From a virus: 27,328 bases of DNA. Below, in pieces: positions 5,792 to 12,193 of the stretch; the stretch's first letter is position 1, and each line of letters begins with the position of its first letter. Below the pieces are notes generated by a model. It did no database searches, was not told where the DNA came from, and saw only the letters and a list, made by a program, of their open reading frames with translations. The stretch spans positions 1 through 27,328 of IMG/VR virus record IMGVR_UViG_3300006750_003312; one strand, given 5' to 3'. The translations under genes and the position numbers were made by a program.

Positions 5792-6076
5792 ATGGGGATA
5801 TGGACTGAGGAACAGAAGGAATATCTAATTAAGAACTTTAGTTTAAAAACCGGAGGGGATATAGGCCAGGCTTTGGGAAAAAGCGCACATGCGGTGTCTA
5901 AGATGGCGAGTAAGATTCGAAAAGAAGAAGGGTTGAAGATGATACCCTTTGATGATTTAAGGGATGATTTTGCTCCTATGGGGGTACCGATAGAGTACCC
6001 GGATGTAGTGGTATGGTGGCAGAGGATAACTCATAGAGATCAGAGGAATCCAATGGAACGGGGGGATAGGGATTGA
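5792..6076 (+). CDS. Small HTH (Myb/SANT-like) protein (94 aa)
   Basis: Residues 1-42 fit a Myb/SANT-like trihelical HTH: WTEEQKEYLIKNFSLKTGGDIGQALGKSAHAVSKMASKIRK, with the usual pattern of an initial Trp, a Gly-Ala-Leu-Gly turn and a basic third helix. The C-terminal half is acidic, then Trp-rich. ATG 5792 is preceded by GGGGGAG (5783-5789). As the first gene after a terminator it may start a new transcription unit and act as a phage regulator, but no target is visible. Confidence 0.65.
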   Translation: MGIWTEEQKEYLIKNFSLKTGGDIGQALGKSAHAVSKMASKIRKEEGLKMIPFDDLRDDFAPMGVPIEYPDVVVWWQRITHRDQRNPMERGDRD

Positions 6077-6354
6077 AAGTAAAGAAGGCTGATGTAAATA
6101 GAAGCCATTGGATAACCTCCTTGAGGAGATGCCCAGGGAGTTGTGGAGCGAAGTTGTTTACAAACCTAAAGGGGAGGTTTGAGTGTAGAGAAGTTGGGTG
6201 TGGGTATAAGGATGAGCAAGATATTGAGAGGTATAAAGATTTGGCCTATCCCTCGATACCCCCACCGCCCATAGCGTTGTATGGAAAGAAGAAGATTATG
6301 AGAAGAGAGTATGATGCGGAATGGGCTGATGTGGGAAACCGCACCGAAGGATGA
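6073..6354 (+). CDS. Zinc-ribbon protein with TTG start (93 aa)
   Basis: Cys20 and Cys24 (CPGSC) plus Cys38 and Cys43 (CREVGC) form a clear four-cysteine zinc ribbon. A Pro-rich linker (YPSIPPPPIALYG) and a basic helix follow. The only start that keeps the ribbon intact is TTG 6073, which overlaps the previous stop as TTGA; no in-frame ATG precedes the cysteines. The protein is probably a nucleic-acid-binding accessory. It is in an operon with the HTH gene. Confidence 0.6.
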   Translation: MKVKKADVNRSHWITSLRRCPGSCGAKLFTNLKGRFECREVGCGYKDEQDIERYKDLAYPSIPPPPIALYGKKKIMRREYDAEWADVGNRTEG

Positions 6355-6391
6355 AAGCAACTGAGACATTGAAGGAGATAGATGCAGATAA

Positions 6392-6604
6392 ATGACTACA
6401 AAAACCATCCTGAAAGATATAGACTACGGTTTCCAATTTGGACCTGTCGAAGTTACTCGGATACATTCTGATGATGACAACGGTTGGGTCGTTCTCGATG
6501 TGAAATCGGCCAAGCAAAACATCCAGATTCGCGTTACAAAAACCGGTAAGATCAGGATGCACACATTTGGGCAAGAGATAGATTTCCCAAGGAAGGAGCA
6601 GTGA
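6392..6604 (+). CDS. Small hypothetical protein, beta-rich (70 aa)
   Basis: ATG 6392 follows GGAG (6374-6377) at long spacing and ends a 14-codon frame (6351-6395) by ATGA overlap. The product looks all-beta: DYGFQFGPVEVTRIHSD, then GWVVLDVKSAKQNIQIRVTKTGKI. This gene and the next two use GCC, CTC, CGC and GTC codons more than neighbours do, suggesting a small acquired cassette. Function unknown. Confidence 0.65.
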   Translation: MTTKTILKDIDYGFQFGPVEVTRIHSDDDNGWVVLDVKSAKQNIQIRVTKTGKIRMHTFGQEIDFPRKEQ

Positions 6605-6798
6605 TGGCTGAGTTAACGTTAACAGTCCCAGAGTTCGGCGAGTATGTGTTCACAAAGACCGACAAGGGCTGGGCTGGTCCGCTCGGCATGGATCAGACAA
6701 GAGTGGACTTTACTCAATGCCTTGAGGTAATAGCCGAAAGAGACAAGCGCATAGCCGAGCTTGAGGGGCAACTCGACTCAGGACCCAGAGCTGTATGA
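6601..6798 (+). CDS. Small protein with C-terminal coiled coil (65 aa)
   Basis: Start at ATG 6604 or the ATG/GTG cluster at 6601, overlapping the previous stop. The N-terminal part is beta-like (LTLTVPEFGEYVFTKTDKGW). Residues about 39-58 (CLEVIAERDKRIAELEGQL) are a textbook short coiled coil, seen in many small phage proteins of unknown role. The stop overlaps the next start (ATGA at 6795). Codon choice differs from the flanking early genes. Confidence 0.6.
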   Translation: MMAELTLTVPEFGEYVFTKTDKGWAGPLGMDQTRVDFTQCLEVIAERDKRIAELEGQLDSGPRAV

Positions 6799-7103
6799 AA
6801 ACACTCACAGTAGCAGGGCAGGAGTATGAAAAGCGAGACTTGAGTTGGTATCGATACTTGCCGCTGAGCGATAGATGGATGTTAGAGCTTAACACCTCGC
6901 ACTTGCTCAACGCCCTTGCCGCAGCGGAGGAGCAGGTTAGCAAGGCAGTAATGCTGATGAGGCAAGTGAATATCAAATCTATTACCGCTGTAGAGGTCAA
7001 GCAAGATTGGAAAAACTTCCTCGCAGCCAAGACATTGGAGGAGATAGAGGATGAAACTGATTCTATTCCTAATAGCGACCATGGCAGTAGCCGATCCGGG
7101 TAG
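6795..7103 (+). CDS. Small hypothetical helical protein (102 aa)
   Basis: ATG 6795 overlaps the previous stop. The N-terminal part (TLTVAGQEYEKRDLSWYRYLPLSDRW) precedes helices rich in Ala, Glu and Lys (LLNALAAAEEQVSKAVMLMRQ). The C-terminal 17 codons overlap the transglutaminase-like gene by 53 nt. It belongs with 6392-6798 in codon style. No family is recognised. Confidence 0.6.
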   Translation: MKTLTVAGQEYEKRDLSWYRYLPLSDRWMLELNTSHLLNALAAAEEQVSKAVMLMRQVNIKSITAVEVKQDWKNFLAAKTLEEIEDETDSIPNSDHGSSRSG

Positions 7104-7461
7104 TGAGATTGCGAGAGCAAGAGAACTAAACATCTGGATACATGAGAGCATTGAGTATGTGGTATCGAAAGATGAGATCCTAGAACCCCTAGATACCATA
7201 CGCCTCGGAGGGGATTGCGCAGATATGAGTAGCCTCCTAGTAACCTTACTCAAGATGGAGGGTATTGAAGCGGAGTTAGTAGTGATAGATCTAAAAAACT
7301 ACCTACCACACCATGCGTATGTAAAGCTATGGGGGATGTACTTTGATCCGGTTACGGGGGTGATGAGTAGTGAAGCCTACCCTTTGCTGCATAAGGTAGC
7401 GTTCTCAGTAACCCTGAAGAACATTCTATTCGGAGAGAGAAGAGAAAGGGATGGGAATTAA
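7051..7461 (+). CDS. Secreted transglutaminase-like (papain-fold) cysteine enzyme (136 aa)
   Basis: Residues 1-14 (MKLILFLIATMAVA) are a short signal peptide with a likely cut before DPGSE. The mature protein is a minimal transglutaminase-like fold: a helix (RELNIWIHESIEYV), the nucleophile block GGDCADMSSLLVTLL with Cys56 at the helix start, a strand (IEAELVVID), the HAYVKLW strand with catalytic His88, and the third position Asp99 in YFDPVTG. The Cys-His-Asp triad is complete. Known members act as proteases, amidases or cross-linking enzymes. Export by a phage early gene suggests action on the host envelope, perhaps a change of peptidoglycan or surface proteins after infection; that is inference. 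Start ATG 7051 follows GGAGG (7038-7042). Confidence 0.75.
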   Translation: MKLILFLIATMAVADPGSEIARARELNIWIHESIEYVVSKDEILEPLDTIRLGGDCADMSSLLVTLLKMEGIEAELVVIDLKNYLPHHAYVKLWGMYFDPVTGVMSSEAYPLLHKVAFSVTLKNILFGERRERDGN

Positions 7462-7621
7462 AATAGAAGGCTTTGGTCCGGATGAAAGGACAAAGAGAGA
7501 TATGGAGAAGGTGTTTTTTGTGGAGTATAACCAGTTCTCCCGTAAGTACAAAGGGATCAAAGGAGAGAAAAGGGAGAAGATATCTATCTGGAGAAGGATC
7601 AAATGGTTTCTCTCAAGATAG
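7451..7621 (+). CDS. Small basic protein (56 aa)
   Basis: ATG 7451 overlaps the previous gene by 11 nt and follows GAGAGAAG. The product is strongly basic (many Lys and Arg), beginning MGIKIEGFGPDERTKRD and ending SIWRRIKWFLSR, an amphipathic cationic helix that could bind membrane or nucleic acid. A terminator follows 35 nt later, so it closes the second operon. No family is recognised. Confidence 0.6.
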   Translation: MGIKIEGFGPDERTKRDMEKVFFVEYNQFSRKYKGIKGEKREKISIWRRIKWFLSR

Positions 7622-7656
7622 ATAAGGTGATGAAGCGTTGCTTCCTCTCCCTTACT

Positions 7657-7704
7657 AGCAAGGTCTGGGGAGGTACCCCCCTTCTCCCCGCCTTGCTTCT
7701 TTTT
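7657..7704 (+). terminator. Strong intrinsic terminator
   Basis: AGCAAGG (7657-7663) pairs with CCTTGCT (7691-7697), and the inner GGGGA (7667-7671) pairs with TCCCC (7685-7689). The stem is followed by TCTTTTT. It separates the HTH-to-transglutaminase unit from the GroES unit. Confidence 0.88.
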
Positions 7705-7763
7705 AGTACCTTATTGGAGATATGATTGGGAGGGGGTGTTGGTATTAATGGAGGATAGAAGAA

Positions 7764-8048
7764 GTGATAGTACCCGTTGGAAGTAGAGTATTAATAAGAC
7801 CCTATAAAGGGAAGGTACAAAAGGGGAGTATTATAGTACCTGAAAGGTTTAGACAGAATCAATTCATTGCGCTAGTTCTAGCAATAGGACCGGATGTGGT
7901 ATCCCCCTCCTTGAAAGTAGGAGAAACAGTTTTATATAACAACTATGTAGGATTGATAGTAGATAAGGAGAAAAATGAAATGCTAATAAAGGAAGATGGA
8001 ATAGTTGGTATCGTAGAAGGAGCTGGTGATGTTTCTATCGGGACTTAG
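7764..8048 (+). CDS. GroES-like co-chaperonin (94 aa)
   Basis: Full-length Cpn10 domain. The first strand VPVGSRVLIRP matches the GroES N-terminus. A short mobile loop carries GSIIVPE (residues 21-27), equivalent to the GGIVL segment that docks on GroEL. Then come FIALVLAIGPDV, the KVGETVLYNNYVG strand, and LIKEDGIVGIVE, which matches the C-terminal E..IL.ivE signature. The expected role is to replace host GroES on GroEL for folding of phage proteins, as with T4 gp31. GTG 7764 is the start, set by GGAGG at 7750-7754; the ATG at 7748 is out of frame. The mobile loop is shorter than in bacterial GroES, which could change GroEL specificity. Confidence 0.88.
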   Translation: MIVPVGSRVLIRPYKGKVQKGSIIVPERFRQNQFIALVLAIGPDVVSPSLKVGETVLYNNYVGLIVDKEKNEMLIKEDGIVGIVEGAGDVSIGT

Positions 8049-8586
8049 TTATGGAACCTTAGAGGGGGGGAGTAGCAATGGCTTACCGGCGTTTACTATC
8101 TGGACCTCAGGGGAGGAGGCAAGTGATGAAGAAATAGCGGATATATTAATAGCAATCAGGAAGCAAAAGAAAGGAGTAGTGAGAGCAGTGCAGTTTCGAG
8201 GAACCTTTACTGAAGCAAATGATATCTCTATCCTGACCTTGATGCAGAGTTTGAAGAACTCAAAGTATATCATTGGAGCGGTAACTGCAGGAAGGAAGTA
8301 CTTCAACTGGATGAAGAGTTGTGATCAAGTAGTAGCTATCACTAGTGAACCAGAATGGCTAGGGTTTGCAGTACATGAGCTTTGGTATGACATGGTTGCA
8401 GATGGGGTAGAGGAAGTTGTGTTCTCAGAAGGAGAAGTTATTCCTAGATTATATCTTGTACCGGGGGAGGCAGTAACCCCAGAAGGTATTCAGGAGTTTA
8501 TACTTCAAGCTAAGTATGGATGGGTGGTACACCTAAAGCCGGAGATAACTCTCGAAACCATAGTCCCTGTAGGGGAACCGGCATGA
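8029..8586 (+). CDS. Unknown protein, possible degenerate radical-SAM-like fold (185 aa)
   Basis: Start ATG 8029 (a GTG sits one codon earlier) overlaps GroES by 20 nt. The pattern of VRAVQFRGTFTEAND, a helix, YIIGAVTAGR, then CDQVVAITSEPE, and finally PRLYLVPGEAVTPEGIQEFI with YGWVVHLKPE, resembles the beta-alpha order of QueE/NrdG-type radical SAM proteins: a GGEP-like strand, an ETnG-like strand, and a C-terminal yLqP strand with a final H-x-K/P. The CxxxCxxC cluster motif is absent, so it would not bind the usual 4Fe-4S centre. This reading rests on pattern by eye and is weak; the gene itself looks real. Confidence 0.6.
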   Translation: MFLSGLSYGTLEGGSSNGLPAFTIWTSGEEASDEEIADILIAIRKQKKGVVRAVQFRGTFTEANDISILTLMQSLKNSKYIIGAVTAGRKYFNWMKSCDQVVAITSEPEWLGFAVHELWYDMVADGVEEVVFSEGEVIPRLYLVPGEAVTPEGIQEFILQAKYGWVVHLKPEITLETIVPVGEPA

Positions 8587-8747
8587 AACTAGGAAAGCTC
8601 ATGTCGATTTTATTATTAGACGTAGGGGTAACGGGAGGATGCTTAATCCCTGCGATTATATTAAATAACTATCTCTGGTTGTTGTTGATCATCCCCTTGA
8701 GGGGGTTGTGGTTTTATACTGTTGCTAAAGAAGGAGGAGTTGAATGA
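8583..8747 (+). CDS. Small two-pass membrane protein (54 aa)
   Basis: The start is ATG 8583, overlapping the previous stop (ATGA), rather than the in-frame ATG 8520, which lies deep within the upstream gene. Two hydrophobic segments (about residues 7-27 and 29-46) flank a short Asn-Asn-Tyr turn. The size and hairpin topology fit a small holin-like or regulatory membrane protein, but it lies in the early arm far from the endolysin. First of three consecutive membrane protein genes. Confidence 0.65.
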   Translation: MKLGKLMSILLLDVGVTGGCLIPAIILNNYLWLLLIIPLRGLWFYTVAKEGGVE

Positions 8748-8995
8748 GTTTTACTAGCTTTGTCTACGGAATCGTAGCGACCGTGATGTTGTATGCGGCT
8801 TTGAGATTAACCGAAGCATGGATAAAAAGAACAAGAAAGGAACAGAACTTCAATAGACCTATGCCCGTAGCAGGTAGGGTAGAGGAAGAGAAAGCAAAGG
8901 TGAAAATAGCAGTAGAAAAGGAAGCAGTAGCAAAGATGAGTAATAAGGAGAAAGCAGAACATGTTACTACCAAGCTGGATAGGTTTAAAAAGTAA
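8744..8995 (+). CDS. Single-pass membrane protein with charged cytoplasmic tail (83 aa)
   Basis: One N-terminal membrane helix (FVYGIVATVMLYAALRL, residues 5-21) is followed by a basic stop-transfer region (KRTRK) and a long Lys/Glu/Ala-rich helical tail (EEEKAKVKIAVEKEAVAK...). This is the topology of a membrane anchor with a cytoplasmic coiled coil. ATG 8744 overlaps the previous stop, and the next gene overlaps its end by 35 nt, so all three membrane genes are translationally linked. Function unknown. Confidence 0.65.
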   Translation: MSFTSFVYGIVATVMLYAALRLTEAWIKRTRKEQNFNRPMPVAGRVEEEKAKVKIAVEKEAVAKMSNKEKAEHVTTKLDRFKK

Positions 8996-9314
8996 ATTAG
9001 CCATTGCGGTTATTTTAACGTCAATAACCAGTAACCTAGGAGCAGTTACTTGGAGTCAGGAAGAAGGGGTGTATCACTACACTGAGCATGACCATGAGGC
9101 AGTGATACTAGCCCTACAGGAATTAGATATCGTGGAGGCCAAGGTTGTGGATAGAGAAGAGCATATTGTAGCGTTAGAACTTTGGGGCCAAGGGCTAGAG
9201 AATAGAATAGTTAACCGAGAAGAAGAGATCAAGGATTTGAAGGTTACGAGCACCTTGCTAGCAGGGGGCTCCTTGATGCTAGCTATAGCCTTGGTTCTTT
9301 CCCTAGTCCTGTGA
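8961..9314 (+). CDS. Membrane/periplasmic coiled-coil protein (117 aa)
   Basis: A hydrophobic N-terminal segment (KLAIAVILTSITSNLGAVTW, about residues 12-31) looks like a signal anchor or signal peptide. A periplasm-like middle follows, with EEGVYHYTEHDHEAV and coiled coil (LDIVEAKVVDREEHIVALELWGQ...LENRIVNREEEIKDL). A C-terminal membrane helix ends the protein (LLAGGSLMLAIALVLSLVL). Two membrane ends around a coiled coil recall spanin-like or envelope-bridging proteins; there is no lipobox cysteine, so a classic unimolecular spanin is not supported. Confidence 0.6.
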   Translation: MLLPSWIGLKSKLAIAVILTSITSNLGAVTWSQEEGVYHYTEHDHEAVILALQELDIVEAKVVDREEHIVALELWGQGLENRIVNREEEIKDLKVTSTLLAGGSLMLAIALVLSLVL

Positions 9315-9326
9315 TGAGTATAGAGG

Positions 9327-11996
9327 ATGCAATTTACAAGATCATTAAGCAAATGCAGTACCTGTCCGTTAGAAGGGAGAAAAAAGGTCCAAGGAATCGG
9401 GAGTATTGGACACAACGGAGTAGTAGCCTTCTATGGTACTGCACCAACAAGGGCAGATGAGGAAAAGGAAGAACCCTTCAACGGGACCTCAGGAACATAC
9501 CTAAACTGGGTATTGCTACATGCAGGTATTGAGAGGAGTAGGCATTGGGTAAGTAATATCCTTCCTTGTAGGCCACCAGAGGGAAACTGGGATAGTTTTG
9601 AAGTCATAGAGGCAATAGAAGCCTGTGGCCCAGGCATAGAGCAGGAATTAAAAGCTCTCGAGAAAGCCGGAGTCAAGGTCATAGTCCCTCTAGGCTGGGA
9701 TGCTGCGAATTACTTTGGCATAACACAAGGGGGGATAGAGAAGACCCGAGGATCGGTATACAAGGTTGGGAATCTATGGGCAGTACCTACCTATCATCCG
9801 AATTATTTCGGAAAAATGAGCAGAAAAAAGGGAGATGACTCGATTCTAGATAAAAAGGTCACATGGGTATCGGATATCCAGAAGGCCATGAAGATAGGAG
9901 AACAAGGCTGGGTACCACCGGAAGAAAACTTTAACCTATTCCCTACTCCGGGAGAGGTAGAAGCCTGGGTGCAGGATGCATTACTAGATGGGGTTGTAGT
10001 TGGGGTGGATATTGAAACCTCAGGACTTAATAGGGAGTACTCAAAGGTCATTGTCATAGGGCTCGCGAGAGATGGGGAGAATGGGATTTCAGTACCGTTT
10101 CTTTCCCAAGGAGGGAAGAGTTATTTTGATTACGACGGTTACTCGAGGGTGCAGCATAGCTTAAATACCCTGTTCAAACAGGGACGGTTGATGTTTCAAA
10201 ATGCCCTATTCGATGTTGGATACCTAAAAGGCAAAGGTTACACCATTAGCTACGAGAATGTAGAGCATGATACCATGTTGCTCCATCACACCATCGTCCC
10301 GGAACAAGCACATAATTTGCAATACATCGTATCTATTTATGGGGATACCCCGGCATGGAAGAGTATCTTCTCCGACCGAGAAGGCCGGGCATTGGATATG
10401 AGTGACGAGGACCTGAGGATATATAATCTACGAGATACCGTAGTGTTACACCAAGTCCTAGGGCCGATGATAGAAGATGCCAAAGAACGAGGGGTGTATG
10501 AGCTATACCAAAACGAAGTCATCCCCCTCTTGGCACCTATCGGGGAAATGATGGAAACAGGCTTAAGGCTAGACACCAAACGGTTAGAGGAAGTGAAAGA
10601 TGAGTATGAGCGAAGGCTCGTTAGATTGGATAAAAAGCTTAGGAGAAGCTCTCTTGGAAAAATCCCCCCCGCCTTTAACTTCGACTCAGCCCATGACATG
10701 CAGTGGCTTGCCTATTCGACACCGCCTAGCAAGTTCAAAAAACTTGAAGCCCTCAAGGAGTATGAGCCAGAAACGTGTACCAAACACACGAAAGATGGCA
10801 AACCTCGTCTACGCAAGAAAGGGACCGCAACGTATGAGAGGCTTGCTGCTCTCAAGGAAATCTCCACAGGAACTCCACACCTTATTATTCCAAAAGGATG
10901 GAAGCCAAGAAAGACTGACAAAGGAGCAGACGGGGCAGATGAGCAAGTTTTCCTCTCTCTTGCCGTCGCCATGGGAAAGCGAAGAACAGACATGGCTAAG
11001 TTCAGAAAACCCAAACAAGCGCATATAGAGGAGTTGAAGGCATATGATAGGCAAGATGCTTGGCTTGAGTTATATCGTGAGTACAGGCAGGTCGGAAAGA
11101 TTCTATCTACCTATACAAGCTACGATACATGGGAGGACGGAAAGGTCCACACGTCATTTATTATCCATGGGACTGCAACTGGGAGGTTATCTTCTCGAGA
11201 TCCAAACTTTCAGAATCTCCCAAAAAAGGACGATGAGGACAGTGTGGGAAAAGAGATCCGTGAGGTATTCACGGCTTCCAAGGGGAAGGTCTTGGTGTCG
11301 TGTGATTATAGCAATCTGGAGGTACGGATCTTAGCCTATACCACCATGGACGCACCCTTGATACGGATGCTAGAGACGGGGGTGAATTTGCATGATGATA
11401 ATGCAAAGACGCTTTTTAACCTAAACGAGAAAGATAAGAAATGGAAACTAGCAAGATCTGCTGCGAAGGTGTTTCAATTCGGGGCCATACAGTACGGAGG
11501 AGGGGATAGGGAGGTGTTTGAGAAGACCAGTATGAAAGCCCCGGCATTAGGGTTGAAGTTTGGAGAGTTTGTCATAGCGAAACAGAGATGGATGGCCGCG
11601 CATCCGGGCTACTCTAGCTGGGCAGCAAAGGTTAAACAACAAGCAATAGACACCCGGATATCAGAAGTCTTCAACGGTAGAAAGAGAGAGCTCATGGGTA
11701 GAGACCGGGATATAGAGAAACAAGCCCTTAATACCCCAATACAAGGAGGAGCAGCAGCAGTCATAAACCGAGCAACGATAGAGATCTATAAGGAGAAACC
11801 GTATAACTGGAGGTTGGTTTTGCAAATACACGATCAGTTAGTTATGGAGGTACCAGAAGGGGATGCCAAAGCCTGTATAGCGTTCATGAAGAAACACATG
11901 GAAGAACCAGTTGTTATTAATGGGGCTATGAGAACCTTCCCGGTAGATACAGAGGTAGGACACAGCCTAGGTACCCTTGAGGAAGTAGAAGTATGA
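9327..11996 (+). CDS. Uracil-DNA glycosylase / 3'-5' exonuclease / family A DNA polymerase fusion (889 aa)
   Basis: Domain 1 (about 1-190) is a family-4-like UDG: Fe-S cysteines 10, 13, 81 and 100, the GTAP motif (37-40; the usual Glu of GE-A/G-PG is Thr38), PFNGTSGTYLN, NILPCRPPEG and VPTYHP (153-158). Domain 2 (about 205-400) is a DEDDy exonuclease: Asp228 and Glu230 (VDIET), Asn292/Asp296, Tyr366/Asp370. Domain 3 is PolA: TGRLSSRDPNFQNLP, motif A Asp660 (SCDYSNLEVR), motif B Arg710, Lys714 and Phe718, motif C His835-Asp836. Motif B reads FGAIQYGGG, one residue longer than the usual FGxxYG. A 60-residue basic insertion lies near 465-525. This is the replicative polymerase. The start is the first possible one after TAG 9321-9323; its ribosome site is weak, so coupling to the gene upstream is likely. 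Confidence 0.93.
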   Translation: MQFTRSLSKCSTCPLEGRKKVQGIGSIGHNGVVAFYGTAPTRADEEKEEPFNGTSGTYLNWVLLHAGIERSRHWVSNILPCRPPEGNWDSFEVIEAIEACGPGIEQELKALEKAGVKVIVPLGWDAANYFGITQGGIEKTRGSVYKVGNLWAVPTYHPNYFGKMSRKKGDDSILDKKVTWVSDIQKAMKIGEQGWVPPEENFNLFPTPGEVEAWVQDALLDGVVVGVDIETSGLNREYSKVIVIGLARDGENGISVPFLSQGGKSYFDYDGYSRVQHSLNTLFKQGRLMFQNALFDVGYLKGKGYTISYENVEHDTMLLHHTIVPEQAHNLQYIVSIYGDTPAWKSIFSDREGRALDMSDEDLRIYNLRDTVVLHQVLGPMIEDAKERGVYELYQNEVIPLLAPIGEMMETGLRLDTKRLEEVKDEYERRLVRLDKKLRRSSLGKIPPAFNFDSAHDMQWLAYSTPPSKFKKLEALKEYEPETCTKHTKDGKPRLRKKGTATYERLAALKEISTGTPHLIIPKGWKPRKTDKGADGADEQVFLSLAVAMGKRRTDMAKFRKPKQAHIEELKAYDRQDAWLELYREYRQVGKILSTYTSYDTWEDGKVHTSFIIHGTATGRLSSRDPNFQNLPKKDDEDSVGKEIREVFTASKGKVLVSCDYSNLEVRILAYTTMDAPLIRMLETGVNLHDDNAKTLFNLNEKDKKWKLARSAAKVFQFGAIQYGGGDREVFEKTSMKAPALGLKFGEFVIAKQRWMAAHPGYSSWAAKVKQQAIDTRISEVFNGRKRELMGRDRDIEKQALNTPIQGGAAAVINRATIEIYKEKPYNWRLVLQIHDQLVMEVPEGDAKACIAFMKKHMEEPVVINGAMRTFPVDTEVGHSLGTLEEVEV

Positions 11997-12193
11997 GCAA
12001 AAGAACCAAACATCTAATAGTTAAGATATACGAAACTAAGGACGGAGATGGGAGTTCTACTCTAGAGATCCACTGGATCAGGACTAAGAGTGTAGTTAGA
12101 AGACTCGGTATTCTAGAATGGGCAAAGTCTATCTGTATAGAATCCCTGAGAATAGAGACTGCAATGAACTTGTATAACTCAGAGGAAGTATGA
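11993..12193 (+). CDS. Small hypothetical protein between polymerase and helicase (66 aa)
   Basis: ATG 11993 overlaps the polymerase stop (ATGA), and its own stop overlaps the helicase start. The N-terminal half is beta-like (KHLIVKIYETKDGDGSSTLEIHWIRTK) and the C-terminal half helical. Tight coupling on both sides suggests a replication accessory protein, but no family is recognised. Confidence 0.65.
   Translation: MSKRTKHLIVKIYETKDGDGSSTLEIHWIRTKSVVRRLGILEWAKSICIESLRIETAMNLYNSEEV

Noticed and set aside
6351-6395. 14-codon frame (MKATETLKEIDADK) joined to both neighbours by ATGA overlaps
   Set aside because: Too short to support as a protein. It may be a coupling or leader peptide for 6392, but overlap by chance is likely in such dense sequence.
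8520-8582. Longer start for the two-pass membrane protein
   Set aside because: It would lie deep within the upstream gene; the ATG 8583 start overlaps the preceding stop and begins the membrane protein normally.
9314-9460. 48-codon frame starting ATG 9314, overlapping the polymerase start out of frame
   Set aside because: The polymerase frame has clear Fe-S cysteines from residue 10 on; the 48-mer is basic with no motif. It could serve only as a translational coupler.
10600-11028. Long alternative frame inside the polymerase gene (also 11044-11334)
   Set aside because: Both are shadow frames in a region with clear polymerase coding motifs. The codon-use shift there may have lengthened them.
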